In this document: positions 35,134-43,619 of the stretch, piece after piece
Layout of the letters: each line of letters begins with the position of its first letter
Numbering within the stretch: position 1 is the first letter of the stretch
Assembly: GCF_036059255.1 (NCBI RefSeq)
Contig: NZ_CP107947.1
Span: 3,968,001 to 4,032,000 of the forward strand
Reading direction: 5' to 3'
From: Micromonospora sp. NBC_00389
GTDB lineage: Bacteria > Actinomycetota > Actinomycetes > Mycobacteriales > Micromonosporaceae
DNA: 64,000 nucleotides
Made by a program: the position numbers and the translations under genes
The notes under the pieces: generated by a model
Database searches by the model: none
Seen by the model: only the letters and a program-made list of their open reading frames with translations
Told to the model about the DNA's origin: nothing

Positions 35134-35813
35134 CGTGGAGTACTCCCGTGAAGAGCTGGCTGGCGGACAGAACGGAGGAACCGGGCCGGGCTGCCGGCCC
35201 ACACCTGATCGGGGGGTACATCGCGGAGCACGACCGAGCCCATCCCGATGACCGAATTCGCGCCGACGGTGAGCGATTCGCGGATCAGCGCGCCCGCGCC
35301 GAGGTAGGCGCCCCGCCCGATCCGCACGGAACCGGAGATCCGCACGCCCGAGGCGATCGTGGCGTGTTCGGAGACGACGTCGTCGTGGGTGAGCACGGTC
35401 TGCGGCATGATGGCCACGTGTGCGCCGACCGTGACGTCGGCGGTCAGGACGACCTGAGCCAGCAGCACCGAGCCTGGCCCGACCGTGCAGTTGGCGGGCA
35501 CCTCGGCCGACGGGTGTACGACGGTCGCGTACCGTGCTGGCGGCAGGCCCAGCCGCTGCACCACCTGCTCGCGGACGCCGGGGTTGCGTGCGTTGGCGAT
35601 GCAGACCACCACGGCGGCATCGGGCAGGTCGGCGATCGCCTCCAGCGGGCCCAGCACCGGCAACCCGGCACGGATCACGCCGTGCAAGGCCGGGTCGTCG
35701 TCGAGAAAGCCGCGCAGCCGCCATGTCGGCGCTGCCGCGTTGATCGCCGCAACGGTGGCCGCCGTCTCCCGGGCTATTCCTCCGGCGCCGGCGATCACGA
35801 GATCGATGGTCAT
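35130..35813 (-). CDS. NeuD/PglD-family sugar O/N-acyltransferase
   Basis: A 227-residue two-domain protein. The Rossmann-like amino terminus LVIAGAGGIARETAATV binds the nucleotide sugar; residues from about 95 on form a left-handed beta-helix of hexapeptide repeats (VHPSAEVPANCTVGPGSV, VGAHVAIMPQTVLTHDDVV) that carries the acetyl-CoA site. The catalytic His of PglD relatives corresponds to the THDD histidine. It should acetylate the amino group made by one of the flanking DegT aminotransferases. Four-base overlaps join it to genes on both sides. Confidence 0.87.
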   Translation of the reverse strand: MTIDLVIAGAGGIARETAATVAAINAAAPTWRLRGFLDDDPALHGVIRAGLPVLGPLEAIADLPDAAVVVCIANARNPGVREQVVQRLGLPPARYATVVHPSAEVPANCTVGPGSVLLAQVVLTADVTVGAHVAIMPQTVLTHDDVVSEHATIASGVRISGSVRIGRGAYLGAGALIRESLTVGANSVIGMGSVVLRDVPPDQVWAGSPARFLRSVRQPALHGSTPR

Positions 35814-36958
35814 CGGCGGACCAGTCCACGAAGTGTTCCGACGATGTGGTCCTGGTCGTCCTCGGTGAGCGCATGGTGCAGGGGCAGGACCAGTGAGTCA
35901 CGCGTGATCCGCTCGGTCACCGACAGCGGGGCTGGGCTGACGTCGGCGTACGCCGGCTCCAGGTGCGACGCCATGATGCCGCGCCGGGCGGACACCCCGG
36001 CGGCGGCGAGCGCGGCGAGGGTCTCGTCCCGCCCGACGCCGAACTCGTCGGTCAGCAGCACCCAGAAGGTCTGGAAGTTGGTGCGGCCGTGCGCCGGATC
36101 GCGGACCGCGACCGCGCCCGGCACGTCGGCCAGCAACTCGTGGTACCGCGCGGCGAGGCTGCGGCGCTGCGCCACGATCTCCCCGAGCTTGCCAAGTTGG
36201 ACCAGGCCGATGGCGGCCTGGATGTCGGTCATCCGGTAGTTGTAACCCGTCTCCAGGTACGCCTCGAGGATCGGTTGGGCGCTCGCGTGCCGGTCCGCGG
36301 CCGACACGTTCATCCCGTGCTCGCGCAACCGGCGCAGCCGCACCGCCCAATCCGCGTTGTCGGTGGTGATCATCCCGCCTTCGCCGGTGGTGAGGAGCTT
36401 TCGCGGGTGAAACGACCACGCCGCGAGCAACGCCCCGGCACCGACCGGACGGCCGTCCACCATCGATCCTGCCGCGCACGCCGCGTCTTCGATCAGCGAA
36501 ACGCCCCAGCGGTCGGCGGCGGTCCGCAGCGCGGACACCTCGGCCGGCACCCCGCCCTGGTGCACGGCGATGACGGCCCTTGTGCGCGACGTGCGCGCCG
36601 CGTCGAGCGTCGCCACCGTGACGTTGCCGGTGGCGACGTCCACGTCGGCGAAGACCGGCCGCGCTCCGACGTAGCGGACCGCGTTGGCGGTGGCAATGAA
36701 CGACAGCGACGGGACGACCACCTCGTCACCGGGCTCCACCCCGACCGCGACGAGCGCGAGGTGCAGCGCCGTGGTGCAGGAGCTGACGGCGACGCCGTGG
36801 GCCGCACCGACACTGGCGGCGAACGCGGCCTCGAACGCCGCGACCCGAGGGCCCTGGGCAACCCACCCCGAGCGGACAGCGTCCGCCGCGGCCAGTGCCT
36901 CCTCCTCGCCGAGCGCGGGGAGCATCACCGGGATGCGGCGTGCCGCCTCGATGGTCAC
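35810..36958 (-). CDS. second DegT/DnrJ/EryC1 aminotransferase
   Basis: A 382-residue PLP-dependent sugar aminotransferase, distinct from the one at 34027. It begins IPVMLPALGEEEALAAADAVRSGWVAQGP and has SSCTTALHLALVAVGVEPGDEVVVPSLSF, VSLIEDAACAAGS, the lysine site SFHPRKLLTTGEGG (about residue 185) and GYNYRMTDIQAAIG. The SGWVAQGP and HPRK wording recalls PglE/PseC-type enzymes that act on 4-keto sugars. Together with the PglD-like gene just downstream, it could form a 4-acetamido sugar. GTG at 36958 overlaps the epimerase stop (GTGA) and has GGAGG; the ORF itself is open to 37006. Confidence 0.88.
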   Translation of the reverse strand: MTIEAARRIPVMLPALGEEEALAAADAVRSGWVAQGPRVAAFEAAFAASVGAAHGVAVSSCTTALHLALVAVGVEPGDEVVVPSLSFIATANAVRYVGARPVFADVDVATGNVTVATLDAARTSRTRAVIAVHQGGVPAEVSALRTAADRWGVSLIEDAACAAGSMVDGRPVGAGALLAAWSFHPRKLLTTGEGGMITTDNADWAVRLRRLREHGMNVSAADRHASAQPILEAYLETGYNYRMTDIQAAIGLVQLGKLGEIVAQRRSLAARYHELLADVPGAVAVRDPAHGRTNFQTFWVLLTDEFGVGRDETLAALAAAGVSARRGIMASHLEPAYADVSPAPLSVTERITRDSLVLPLHHALTEDDQDHIVGTLRGLVRR

Positions 36959-37953
36959 CGCGCCTCCTGGGACTCGCCGCGGGCGGGCTGCTCCGTGCGC
37001 CACCACTCGACCAGCCCCCGTAGGCCCTCCCGAAGTCCGATCTGTGCCCGGAAGCCGAGTGCCTCCGCGGCGGCGGAGGTGTCAGCGAGCCGCCGGGTGA
37101 CCCCGTTGACCTTCCGCGCCGGGCCGTACTCCGGGGACAGGTCGCTCTTCATCACCGAGAGAAGCGTGCGGGCAAGCTCGTCGAGGCTGGTCTCGACCCC
37201 GCTGGCGATATTGAACACCTCGTCGGTGCGAGCCGACTCGGCGGCCAGGATGTTGGCCCGGGCGATGTCGACCACGTCTACGAAGTCCATCGTCTGGGTG
37301 CCGTCGCCGAGTATCAGCGGGGCGAGGCCCGCGTCGATGCGCTCCATCCAGCGGATCAGCACCTCGGTGTACAGCCCGTGGATGTCCATCCGCTGGCCGT
37401 ACACGTTGAAGTACCGCAGGGCCACATAGTCCAGCCCGTACATCCCGTGGAAGCTGCGCAGCATGCCCTCGTTGAACGCCTTGGCGGCCCCGTAGAAATT
37501 GTCGTTGTTGTACGGGTGGTGCCGTTCGCTGGTGGGGAACTCCTCGGCCAGGCCGTAAACCGACGCCGACGACGAGGCGACCACCTTGCGGACGCCCTCG
37601 GCGGCCGCCGCCTCCAGCACGTTGAACGTGCCGTCGACGAGCACCTCATTGGCCAGCCGCGGCTCCTCGGCGCACTGCGTGATCCGGATGGCGGCAAGGT
37701 GGAAGACAAGGTCCTTGCCCCGGGTGACGTCGCGGACGAGGTCGGCATCGCGGATGTCCCCCTCCACCACGCGCACCCGATCGTTCTGCAGCGCCCACTG
37801 CAGGTTCTCGCGCCGGCCGCGCACGAAGTTGTCGAGAACGACAACCTCGCTGGCACCGCCGTGCACGAGCAGGTCGACCACGTGCGAGCCGATCGTGCCG
37901 GCTCCGCCCGTCACCAGGGCACGCGCATTCTTGACCGAAACCGCCGCACTCAT
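36955..37953 (-). CDS. NAD-dependent epimerase/dehydratase (extended SDR)
   Basis: A 332-residue nucleotide-sugar enzyme. The dinucleotide loop is LVTGGAGTIGSHVVDLL (about residues 13-29), followed by VFHLAAIRITQC, ASSSASVYGLAEE, the YGAAK catalytic Tyr-Lys pair (about residue 154) and RYFNVYGQRM. It most resembles UDP-glucose/UDP-GlcNAc 4-epimerases, but 4,6-dehydratases share this fold, so the exact reaction is open. Either activity could feed the adjacent aminotransferases. Overlaps: ATGA with the Gfo/Idh gene, GTGA with the aminotransferase. Confidence 0.88.
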   Translation of the reverse strand: MSAAVSVKNARALVTGGAGTIGSHVVDLLVHGGASEVVVLDNFVRGRRENLQWALQNDRVRVVEGDIRDADLVRDVTRGKDLVFHLAAIRITQCAEEPRLANEVLVDGTFNVLEAAAAEGVRKVVASSSASVYGLAEEFPTSERHHPYNNDNFYGAAKAFNEGMLRSFHGMYGLDYVALRYFNVYGQRMDIHGLYTEVLIRWMERIDAGLAPLILGDGTQTMDFVDVVDIARANILAAESARTDEVFNIASGVETSLDELARTLLSVMKSDLSPEYGPARKVNGVTRRLADTSAAAEALGFRAQIGLREGLRGLVEWWRTEQPARGESQEAR

Positions 37954-39023
37954 CGTTCGGACTCTCCTTCCAGATCGACCATCACGCCGCCTTTGGCGAG
38001 ACTGTGCGAGGCTGCCTGCAGGATCTGCAGAACCCGTAGGCCGGATCGGCCGTCGGTGAGCGCGGGCGACCCGGTGCGGATGGCGCGCGCGTACTCCTCG
38101 ACCATGGTCCGCAGCGCCTCGCGCTCAGTCAGTGCCGGCGCCACCATGTCCCCCGAGCGGTAGGACACCAGCATGTCGTGGCGCTCTTCGGCGCCGAGCT
38201 CGTCAGGCGTCGCCACGTCGACGCCCCGATCGAAGATCGCCAGCCGCTGGCTGGGGTTGAGGTCGTCCCAGACCAGGGTGCGCTTGGATCCACCGATGAT
38301 GGCGGTGCGGATCTTGACAGGGGAGAGCCAGTTGACGTGGATGTGTGCGATCGCACCGGTGTTGAGCTGGAGCGTGAGGTATGCGACGCAACTGCGGCCG
38401 GCGCCGATGCCGTCGACACCGTGCGCGGCGACAGCCACCGGCACGACGCCTGGCGGCAGTACGAAATCCAGGATGGACAGATCGTGCGGCGCCAGGTCCC
38501 AGATCACGTCGATGTCGCGCTGGACCAGACCGAGATTGATGCGAACCGAGTCGAGGTAGTGCAGCTCGCCCAGATCGCCCGAATGCAGCAACTCGCGGAT
38601 GCGAAGGACTGCCGGGGTGTAGCAGTAGGTGTGGTCGCACATGAGCGTGAGCCGGCGCCGGTCGGCCTCCTCGACGAGTTGGCGGCCCTCGTCGTACGTG
38701 GCGGCGAGCGGCTTCTCCACCAGTACGTGCTTGCCGGCGCGCAGCGCGGCCAATGCCACCGGCAGGTGGGTGCCGGCCGGGGTGGCGATTGCGACGGCCC
38801 GTACCGCGTCATCGGCCAGTACCGTGTCGAGGTCGTCGGTGACCTGCACGGTCGAATAGTCCCCGAGCACGCGGCGGGCCCGTTCGACGTCGAGGTCACA
38901 CAGCCAGCGGAGGCGGAACGCCGTGGATCCTTGGAAGTTGCGAACCAGGTTGGGGCCCCAGTAGCCAGCGCCGATCACGGCGATCCCGATGGGTTTGTCG
39001 GAGACGGCAGGTGAAGAAATCAC
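37950..39023 (-). CDS. Gfo/Idh/MocA oxidoreductase (WlbA/WbpB-like)
   Basis: A 357-residue dehydrogenase. A Rossmann domain (IAVIGAGYWGPNLVRNF, residues 13-29) is followed by VLVEKPLAATYDEG, with the Gfo/Idh EKP motif, and the substrate domain DLAPHDLSILDFVL holding a conserved His. Members named WlbA/WbpB oxidise the 3-position of UDP-N-acetylglucosaminuronic acid, preparing it for transamination by WbpE; this fits the neighbouring aminotransferase and the facing WbpD-like gene. A UDP-GlcNAc 6-dehydrogenase (WbpA) is not in this window. First gene of the operon; GTG start at 39023. Confidence 0.88.
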   Translation of the reverse strand: MISSPAVSDKPIGIAVIGAGYWGPNLVRNFQGSTAFRLRWLCDLDVERARRVLGDYSTVQVTDDLDTVLADDAVRAVAIATPAGTHLPVALAALRAGKHVLVEKPLAATYDEGRQLVEEADRRRLTLMCDHTYCYTPAVLRIRELLHSGDLGELHYLDSVRINLGLVQRDIDVIWDLAPHDLSILDFVLPPGVVPVAVAAHGVDGIGAGRSCVAYLTLQLNTGAIAHIHVNWLSPVKIRTAIIGGSKRTLVWDDLNPSQRLAIFDRGVDVATPDELGAEERHDMLVSYRSGDMVAPALTEREALRTMVEEYARAIRTGSPALTDGRSGLRVLQILQAASHSLAKGGVMVDLEGESER

Positions 39024-39349
39024 GGCAATCCGTTTCGTCTACGGCGGTTCGTAGTGGGCGACCATGGGGCCAACGTGCGGCACACCCGCGGCGTGTGACA
39101 ACGATTGGCACCCGTTGACCTGGTCGTGGTCCGCCCCGGGAAGTTACCGGCCGGCGATCGGCCTGGACAGCACTGTGTCGGATTTCGGCGGGCTGCTGCC
39201 GGGGAACCGATACCTTCGGCCCACGTGCCTCGGCTGCCGGTCGCGTCATTTCCAACCGACGGGTGCGTAATACCAGCCGCCTCAACGGCGGCCGGCAGCC
39301 TGCGCTCGTTCCTACAGTGATGGGCACCAAACTCGCGAAGAGGAACGAG
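39024..39349. promoter_or_regulatory. divergent region of the sugar-biosynthesis operon
   Basis: This 326-base gap separates the minus-strand operon from the plus-strand acetyltransferase gene, so each should have a promoter here. The frame of the downstream gene is open back to 39263, but the AGAGGA at about 39340-39345 before ATG 39350 places the start later. No small gene or clear inverted repeat found. Confidence 0.5.
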
Positions 39350-39967
39350 ATGATCGATTCTGTTGAGCCGCGCCGGGACGACGTGTTCGTCGCACCCGGC
39401 GCCGATGTCGATGCACGCGCGACGATCCAGGCAGGCACCAGGATCTGGCATCTCGCGCAGGTGCGGGAGAACGCCTGCCTCGGGCGCGACTGCGTGATCG
39501 GCCGGGGCGCGTATGTCGGACCCGGAGTGCGCCTCGGCGACAACGTGAAGGTCCAGAACTACGGTCTCGTCTACGAGCCCGCCGTGCTGGGCGACGGCGT
39601 CTTCGTGGGGCCCGCAGCAGTGCTCACCAACGATGAGTACCCGCGGGCGGTGACGCCGGAGGGCCGACTCAAGGGCGGTGACGACTGGACAGCGGTTGGG
39701 GTCATCGTAGGAGAGGGCGCGGCGATCGGAGCTCGTGCCGTCTGTGTAGCGCCCGTGACGGTCGGCCGTTGGGCGTTGGTCGCTGCGGGCGCCGTCGTCA
39801 CCAAGGACGTGCCCGACTTCGCACTCGTGGTTGGCGTCCCGGCCCGCAGGGTGGCCTGGGTAGGCCGCGCAGGCGAGCCGCTGGCGCCCAAGGGCGACGG
39901 CCGGTTCGTCTGTCCCCGCACCGGCGGTGAGTACCTGGAGCTGGCCGGCGTACTTACGGAGGTATGA
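39350..39967 (+). CDS. WbpD-like UDP-sugar N-acetyltransferase
   Basis: A 205-residue left-handed beta-helix acetyltransferase. The run IQAGTRIWHLAQVRENACLG, DCVIGRGAYVGPGVRLGDNVKVQNYGLVYEPAVLGDGVFVGPAAVLTNDEYPRA (split in several coils) and AVVTKDVPDFALVVGVPARR closely follows WbpD/WlbB, which acetylates the 3-amino group of UDP-2-acetamido-3-amino-glucuronate. The WHLAQVRENA histidine and NDEYPRA segment are characteristic. It faces the operon that holds the matching WlbA-like and WbpE-like genes. ATG at 39350 follows AGAGGA by five bases. Confidence 0.9.
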   Translation: MIDSVEPRRDDVFVAPGADVDARATIQAGTRIWHLAQVRENACLGRDCVIGRGAYVGPGVRLGDNVKVQNYGLVYEPAVLGDGVFVGPAAVLTNDEYPRAVTPEGRLKGGDDWTAVGVIVGEGAAIGARAVCVAPVTVGRWALVAAGAVVTKDVPDFALVVGVPARRVAWVGRAGEPLAPKGDGRFVCPRTGGEYLELAGVLTEV

Positions 39968-40504
39968 GTGCGGGGAAACCTCTTACCTGACTTCCGTGAG
40001 GAATTAGCCGCACATCGGTTGTCCGGAAAACACGGGGCCTATCAGTGACCACGTGTAGAACCGCAGCGACGCACTCCGACAATCAGTCGAAGGGAACGGG
40101 CCGCCGCGCCACGTCGGTATGAACCAATGGGCCGGGGCCTCATCAGGGTGAGCAGAACTAGTGTCGCCTGTCTGAAGTGATTTGACGGATGGGGTGTGGG
40201 ACAGTGGGGCATGTCCGACCCGGCCTGGAACCCGCCTGCTTCGGCCGCACGCCACAGTGGGCTACAGCGGTGGCCAACACGTCGGTTCCACATGATGAGT
40301 CGCACTCCGCCGAGTATTCGGTGGGGTTGACGTAACGGAGCAGTGGTTCTTTTGCGTCGTAGACCCGCCGGCTGTAAGCCGAACAGAGGAAGGTCAACGA
40401 CAACCACGTCCATGGCCGTCGGCGTTGTGGCAGCGTCACCCAAGAGAGGGCGTGACGGAAGCGGCACTCCAGTGCCGTGATCTGCGGTGAGAGGGGATCC
40501 CCAC
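39968..40504. other. 537-base stretch without a recognised gene
   Basis: Both strands have open frames here (for example minus-strand 40514-40158), but none resembles a protein family I know, and codon bias is weak. A six-base inverted repeat CGTCAC-N12-GTGACG lies at 40434-40439 and 40452-40457, upstream of the hydrolase gene, and could be an operator. The region might also be a decayed gene or insertion; it marks the junction between the glycan locus and the hydrolase. Confidence 0.45.
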
Positions 40505-41473
40505 ATGGGCGCATCGTCCACCGGCCTGCTCGCCGCGGAGGGCCCCGGCTCCGTCTCGCAGGCTCCGAACCTGCCGGACGGGTTCACGGACACGTTCACC
40601 AGCCGGTACGTCGACGCCGGGGTACTGCGTCTGCACGCGGTCATCGGAGGCGACGGGCCGCCGCTGCTGCTGGTACACGGCTGGCCCCAGACCTGGTACG
40701 CATGGCGGCTGATGATGCCGGCGCTGGCCGAGAACTTCGAGGTGATCGCGGTCGATCAGCGTGGTATGGGGCTGTCCGACAAGCCCCGGGACGGCTACGA
40801 CACCGCAACCGTCGCAAACGACCTTGTGGCGTTGATGGACGCGCTCGGCCACCAGCGGTTCGCCATGGTCGGCTGCGACACCGGACTGCTCATCGGCTAC
40901 GCCCTGGCCGCTGATCACCCCGACCGGGTCGACCGCCTGGCCCTCGGGGAAGCCCCTCTTCCGGGCGTGTCTCCCACGCCGCCACTGTTCCTTCCCGCGC
41001 CGCTCAACGAACGCCTGTGGCACATCCCGTTCAACGCACTTCCAGAGGTCAACGAGAAGCTCGTCAGCGGGCGGGAGGACATCTTCTTAGGCGCGAAGTT
41101 TTCGGCCGCGGCCGGAAAGAAGAACCTGTCCACCGACGCCGTCAAGTACTACGTCGACCTCCTCGCGGCCGACCCGGAGGCGCTGCGCGGCAGCTTCGAG
41201 CTCTACCGCGCTTTCCCGGTGACCCAGGCGCAGAACGAGCAGCGCAAGACCCGGCGGCTGACGATGCCCGTCCTGGCGATCGGCGGAGCGGAAAGCTTCG
41301 GCGAACAGGTCGGCAAGTGGATGGACCTCGTCGCGGACGACGTGCAAACCGTGGTCCTGCCCGACTGCGCGCACTGGGTCGCCGAGCAGGCTCCGGACGC
41401 GATGCTGGCCGCCCTGATCGGGTTCCTGGCCCCGTACCGGGACGGGTGGCTCGCGGCCCGCAATCCGCGCTGA
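40505..41473 (+). CDS. alpha/beta hydrolase, epoxide-hydrolase-like
   Basis: A 322-residue hydrolase. HGWPQTWYAWR gives the oxyanion-hole HGxP motif (about residue 58), DQRGMGLSDKP is the following strand, and the nucleophile elbow GCDTGLLIGYALA has Asp (about 124), as in epoxide hydrolases and haloalkane dehalogenases rather than Ser esterases. The catalytic His is in DCAHWVAEQAPD (about 287). The cap contains YRAFPVTQAQNEQR. Substrate unknown; no link to the glycan pathway is evident. The ATG at 40505 has GAGAGGGG upstream. Codon 195 is TTA (41087-41089), suggesting recent acquisition or special control. Confidence 0.82.
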   Translation: MGASSTGLLAAEGPGSVSQAPNLPDGFTDTFTSRYVDAGVLRLHAVIGGDGPPLLLVHGWPQTWYAWRLMMPALAENFEVIAVDQRGMGLSDKPRDGYDTATVANDLVALMDALGHQRFAMVGCDTGLLIGYALAADHPDRVDRLALGEAPLPGVSPTPPLFLPAPLNERLWHIPFNALPEVNEKLVSGREDIFLGAKFSAAAGKKNLSTDAVKYYVDLLAADPEALRGSFELYRAFPVTQAQNEQRKTRRLTMPVLAIGGAESFGEQVGKWMDLVADDVQTVVLPDCAHWVAEQAPDAMLAALIGFLAPYRDGWLAARNPR

Positions 41474-41538
41474 GCCTGTCGGGTGCGGCCCGGGGAGCGC
41501 GTCGCTTGCTCGGCGGAGGTCGCCGGCCGATGCACAAG

Positions 41539-41772
41539 TTACCGCGCACGTCGGTGAAGGCGGTCGGAGCGTTGCAAGGTGAACAGGGCCAGCTCGGCCA
41601 GGGTCGACACGATCGGCGTTTGGGCGGTGACCTCCAGCAACCCGGTGGTCTCCGAGCCCAGCATGAAGCCGGCGAACAGGAAGAGCACCGCGGTGGAGAG
41701 GATGGTCCGGTGGGCCAGGCTGGAGAGCAGGACGGCCAGCAGCAGGACGGCGGCGAACGCGAAGAGCAGCAC
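41539..41772 (-). pseudogene. amino-terminal stub of a cation:proton antiporter
   Basis: The 77-codon minus-strand frame reads [23 protein letters not shown], then [15 protein letters not shown], then [15 protein letters not shown]: the first two to three helices of Na+/H+ or K+/H+ exchangers of the CPA1/NhaP type, normally about 400 residues or more. After LFTL the similarity ends and a stop follows. The rest of the gene is absent, so it is probably a remnant cut when the region was rearranged. A genuine small membrane protein is less likely. Confidence 0.65.
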
Positions 41773-41932
41773 CGGAACTCCTGAAATCAGGGGTCGACGA
41801 AGTCACTGCCGACCAGACTTCCCGGTGCACCGACCTGATCTTAGGGTTTCCCGTCAAGCCGGCGGCGTCCGCAGGGCGGGACGCGGTGGGCACCGCACCG
41901 GGGCGGTGGCGGGCCGTGACAGACTGACCGCT

Positions 41933-43111
41933 GTGTTGCGCTGGTTGACTGCAGGTGAATCGCACGGTCCCGCCCTCGTCGCGCTGCTGGAGGGGGTGCC
42001 GGCCGGTATCGAGGTGACCTCCACCGAGATCGCCGACGAGCTGGCCCGCCGGCGGCTGGGCTACGGCCGTGGCGCCCGGATGTCGTTTGAGCGGGACGAG
42101 GTCGAGGTACTCGGCGGCCTGCGGCACGGCGTCAGCCTGGGCAGCCCGGTGGCGATCCGGGTGGGCAACTCCGAGTGGCCGAAGTGGCGCACGGTGATGG
42201 CCGCCGACCCGGTGGACCCCGACGAGCTCGCCCGGCAGGCCCGCAACGCCCCGCTGACCCGCCCCCGGCCCGGCCACGCCGACCTGGCCGGCATGCAGAA
42301 GTACGGCCACACCGACGCCCGGCCGATCCTGGAGCGGGCCAGCGCCCGGGAGACCGCCGCCCGGGTCGCCGTCGGCACGGTCGCCAAGGCACTGATCCGT
42401 CAGGCGCTCGGCATCGAGATCGTCTCGCACGTCGTCGAGTTGGGCCCGGTGGCCGCGAAGCCCGGGCTGCGCCCCACCCCGGAGGACGCCGCCCGGATCG
42501 ACGCCGACCCGCTGCGCTGCCTCGACCCGCAGGCCAGCGCCCTCATGGTCGCCGAGGTGGACGCCGCGAAGAAGGACGCCGACACCCTCGGCGGCGTGGT
42601 CGAGGTGCTGGCGTACGGGGTGCCGCCGGGGCTGGGCAGCCACGTGCAGTGGGACCGCAAGCTCGACGCCCGGCTGGCCACCGCGTTGATGTCGATCCAG
42701 GCGATCAAGGGCGTGGAGATCGGCGACGGCTGGCAGCAGGCCCGGTCCCGGGGCTCCGAGGCGCACGACGAGATCATCCCGTCGGCCACCGGCGTCCGCC
42801 GGGTCACCGACCGGGCCGGCGGGCTCGAGGGCGGCATCACCACCGGCGAGCCGCTGCGGGTCCGCGCCGCGATGAAGCCGATCTCGTCGCTGAACCGGGC
42901 ACTGGCCACCGTGGACGTCACCACCGGCGAGCCGGCCACCGCGATCAACCAGCGCTCGGACGTCTGCGCGGTGCCCGCCGCGGCGGTGGTCGCCGAGGCG
43001 ATGGTCGCGCTGGTGCTGGCCGAGGCGGCCACCGAGAAGTTCGGCGGGGACTCGGTCGCCGAGATCCGCCGCAACCTGACCGGCTACCTCGACGCGCTGG
43101 TCATCCGCTGA
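41933..43111 (+). CDS. aroC: chorismate synthase
   Basis: Converts 5-enolpyruvylshikimate-3-phosphate to chorismate with reduced FMN. The 392-residue protein shows all family signatures: [17 protein letters not shown] at the start, [15 protein letters not shown] (the first PROSITE-like region), [17 protein letters not shown] and [33 protein letters not shown] near the end (shown as fragments). GTG at 41933 starts the conserved amino terminus; the frame is open upstream by GC bias only. It overlaps aroK by one base. Confidence 0.96.
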   Translation: MLRWLTAGESHGPALVALLEGVPAGIEVTSTEIADELARRRLGYGRGARMSFERDEVEVLGGLRHGVSLGSPVAIRVGNSEWPKWRTVMAADPVDPDELARQARNAPLTRPRPGHADLAGMQKYGHTDARPILERASARETAARVAVGTVAKALIRQALGIEIVSHVVELGPVAAKPGLRPTPEDAARIDADPLRCLDPQASALMVAEVDAAKKDADTLGGVVEVLAYGVPPGLGSHVQWDRKLDARLATALMSIQAIKGVEIGDGWQQARSRGSEAHDEIIPSATGVRRVTDRAGGLEGGITTGEPLRVRAAMKPISSLNRALATVDVTTGEPATAINQRSDVCAVPAAAVVAEAMVALVLAEAATEKFGGDSVAEIRRNLTGYLDALVIR

Positions 43112-43614
43112 TGGCGCCGGTCATCGTGCTGGTCGGCGCACCCGGCTGCGGCAAGACCACCGTGGGGCGGGTGCTCGCCGAGGCCCTCGGGGTGGAGTTC
43201 CGCGACACCGACACCGACATCGAACGGATGGCCGGCAAGCCCATCCCGGAGATCTTCATCGACGAGGGCGAGGAGCACTTCCGTACCCTCGAACGGGCCG
43301 CGGTGGCCGCGGCGCTGGCGGCCAGCACCGGGGTGCTCGCCCTCGGCGGGGGTGCGGTGCTGGCCGAGGAGAACCGCGCCGCCCTGGTCGGGCACCGGGT
43401 GGTGCACCTCTCGGTCGAGCTGCCCGACGCGGTGAAGCGGGTCGGGCTCGGCGCCGGTCGGCCGCTGCTGGCGATCAACCCGCGGGCCACCCTCAAGCAC
43501 CTGATGGATCAGCGCCGGCCGCTCTACACCGAGGTGGCCACCGCGACGGTGCGCACCGACGGTCGGACCCCGGAGGACATCGTCGCCGAGATCGCCGCGC
43601 TGCTGCCCCGCTGA
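43111..43614 (+). CDS. aroK: shikimate kinase
   Basis: Phosphorylates shikimate with ATP. 167 residues: P-loop [11 protein letters not shown] (residues 9-19), the shikimate-binding [24 protein letters not shown] (with the Arg that binds shikimate), GGGAVL, and the lid-adjacent [24 protein letters not shown]. The start ATG overlaps the aroC stop (TGATG). In most relatives aroB follows directly; here three unrelated genes lie between. Confidence 0.95.
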   Translation: MAPVIVLVGAPGCGKTTVGRVLAEALGVEFRDTDTDIERMAGKPIPEIFIDEGEEHFRTLERAAVAAALAASTGVLALGGGAVLAEENRAALVGHRVVHLSVELPDAVKRVGLGAGRPLLAINPRATLKHLMDQRRPLYTEVATATVRTDGRTPEDIVAEIAALLPR

Positions 43615-43619
43615 CCCGG

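Noticed and set aside
8639..39967. Exosortase/PEP-CTERM system
   Set aside because: Three gene types of such loci are present, but no exosortase membrane protein and no PEP-CTERM or similar sorting tail was seen in the encoded proteins.
40158..40514. A 118-codon minus-strand frame before the hydrolase
   Set aside because: No similarity to any family I recognise, odd composition and no ribosome site; listed only as unassigned DNA.
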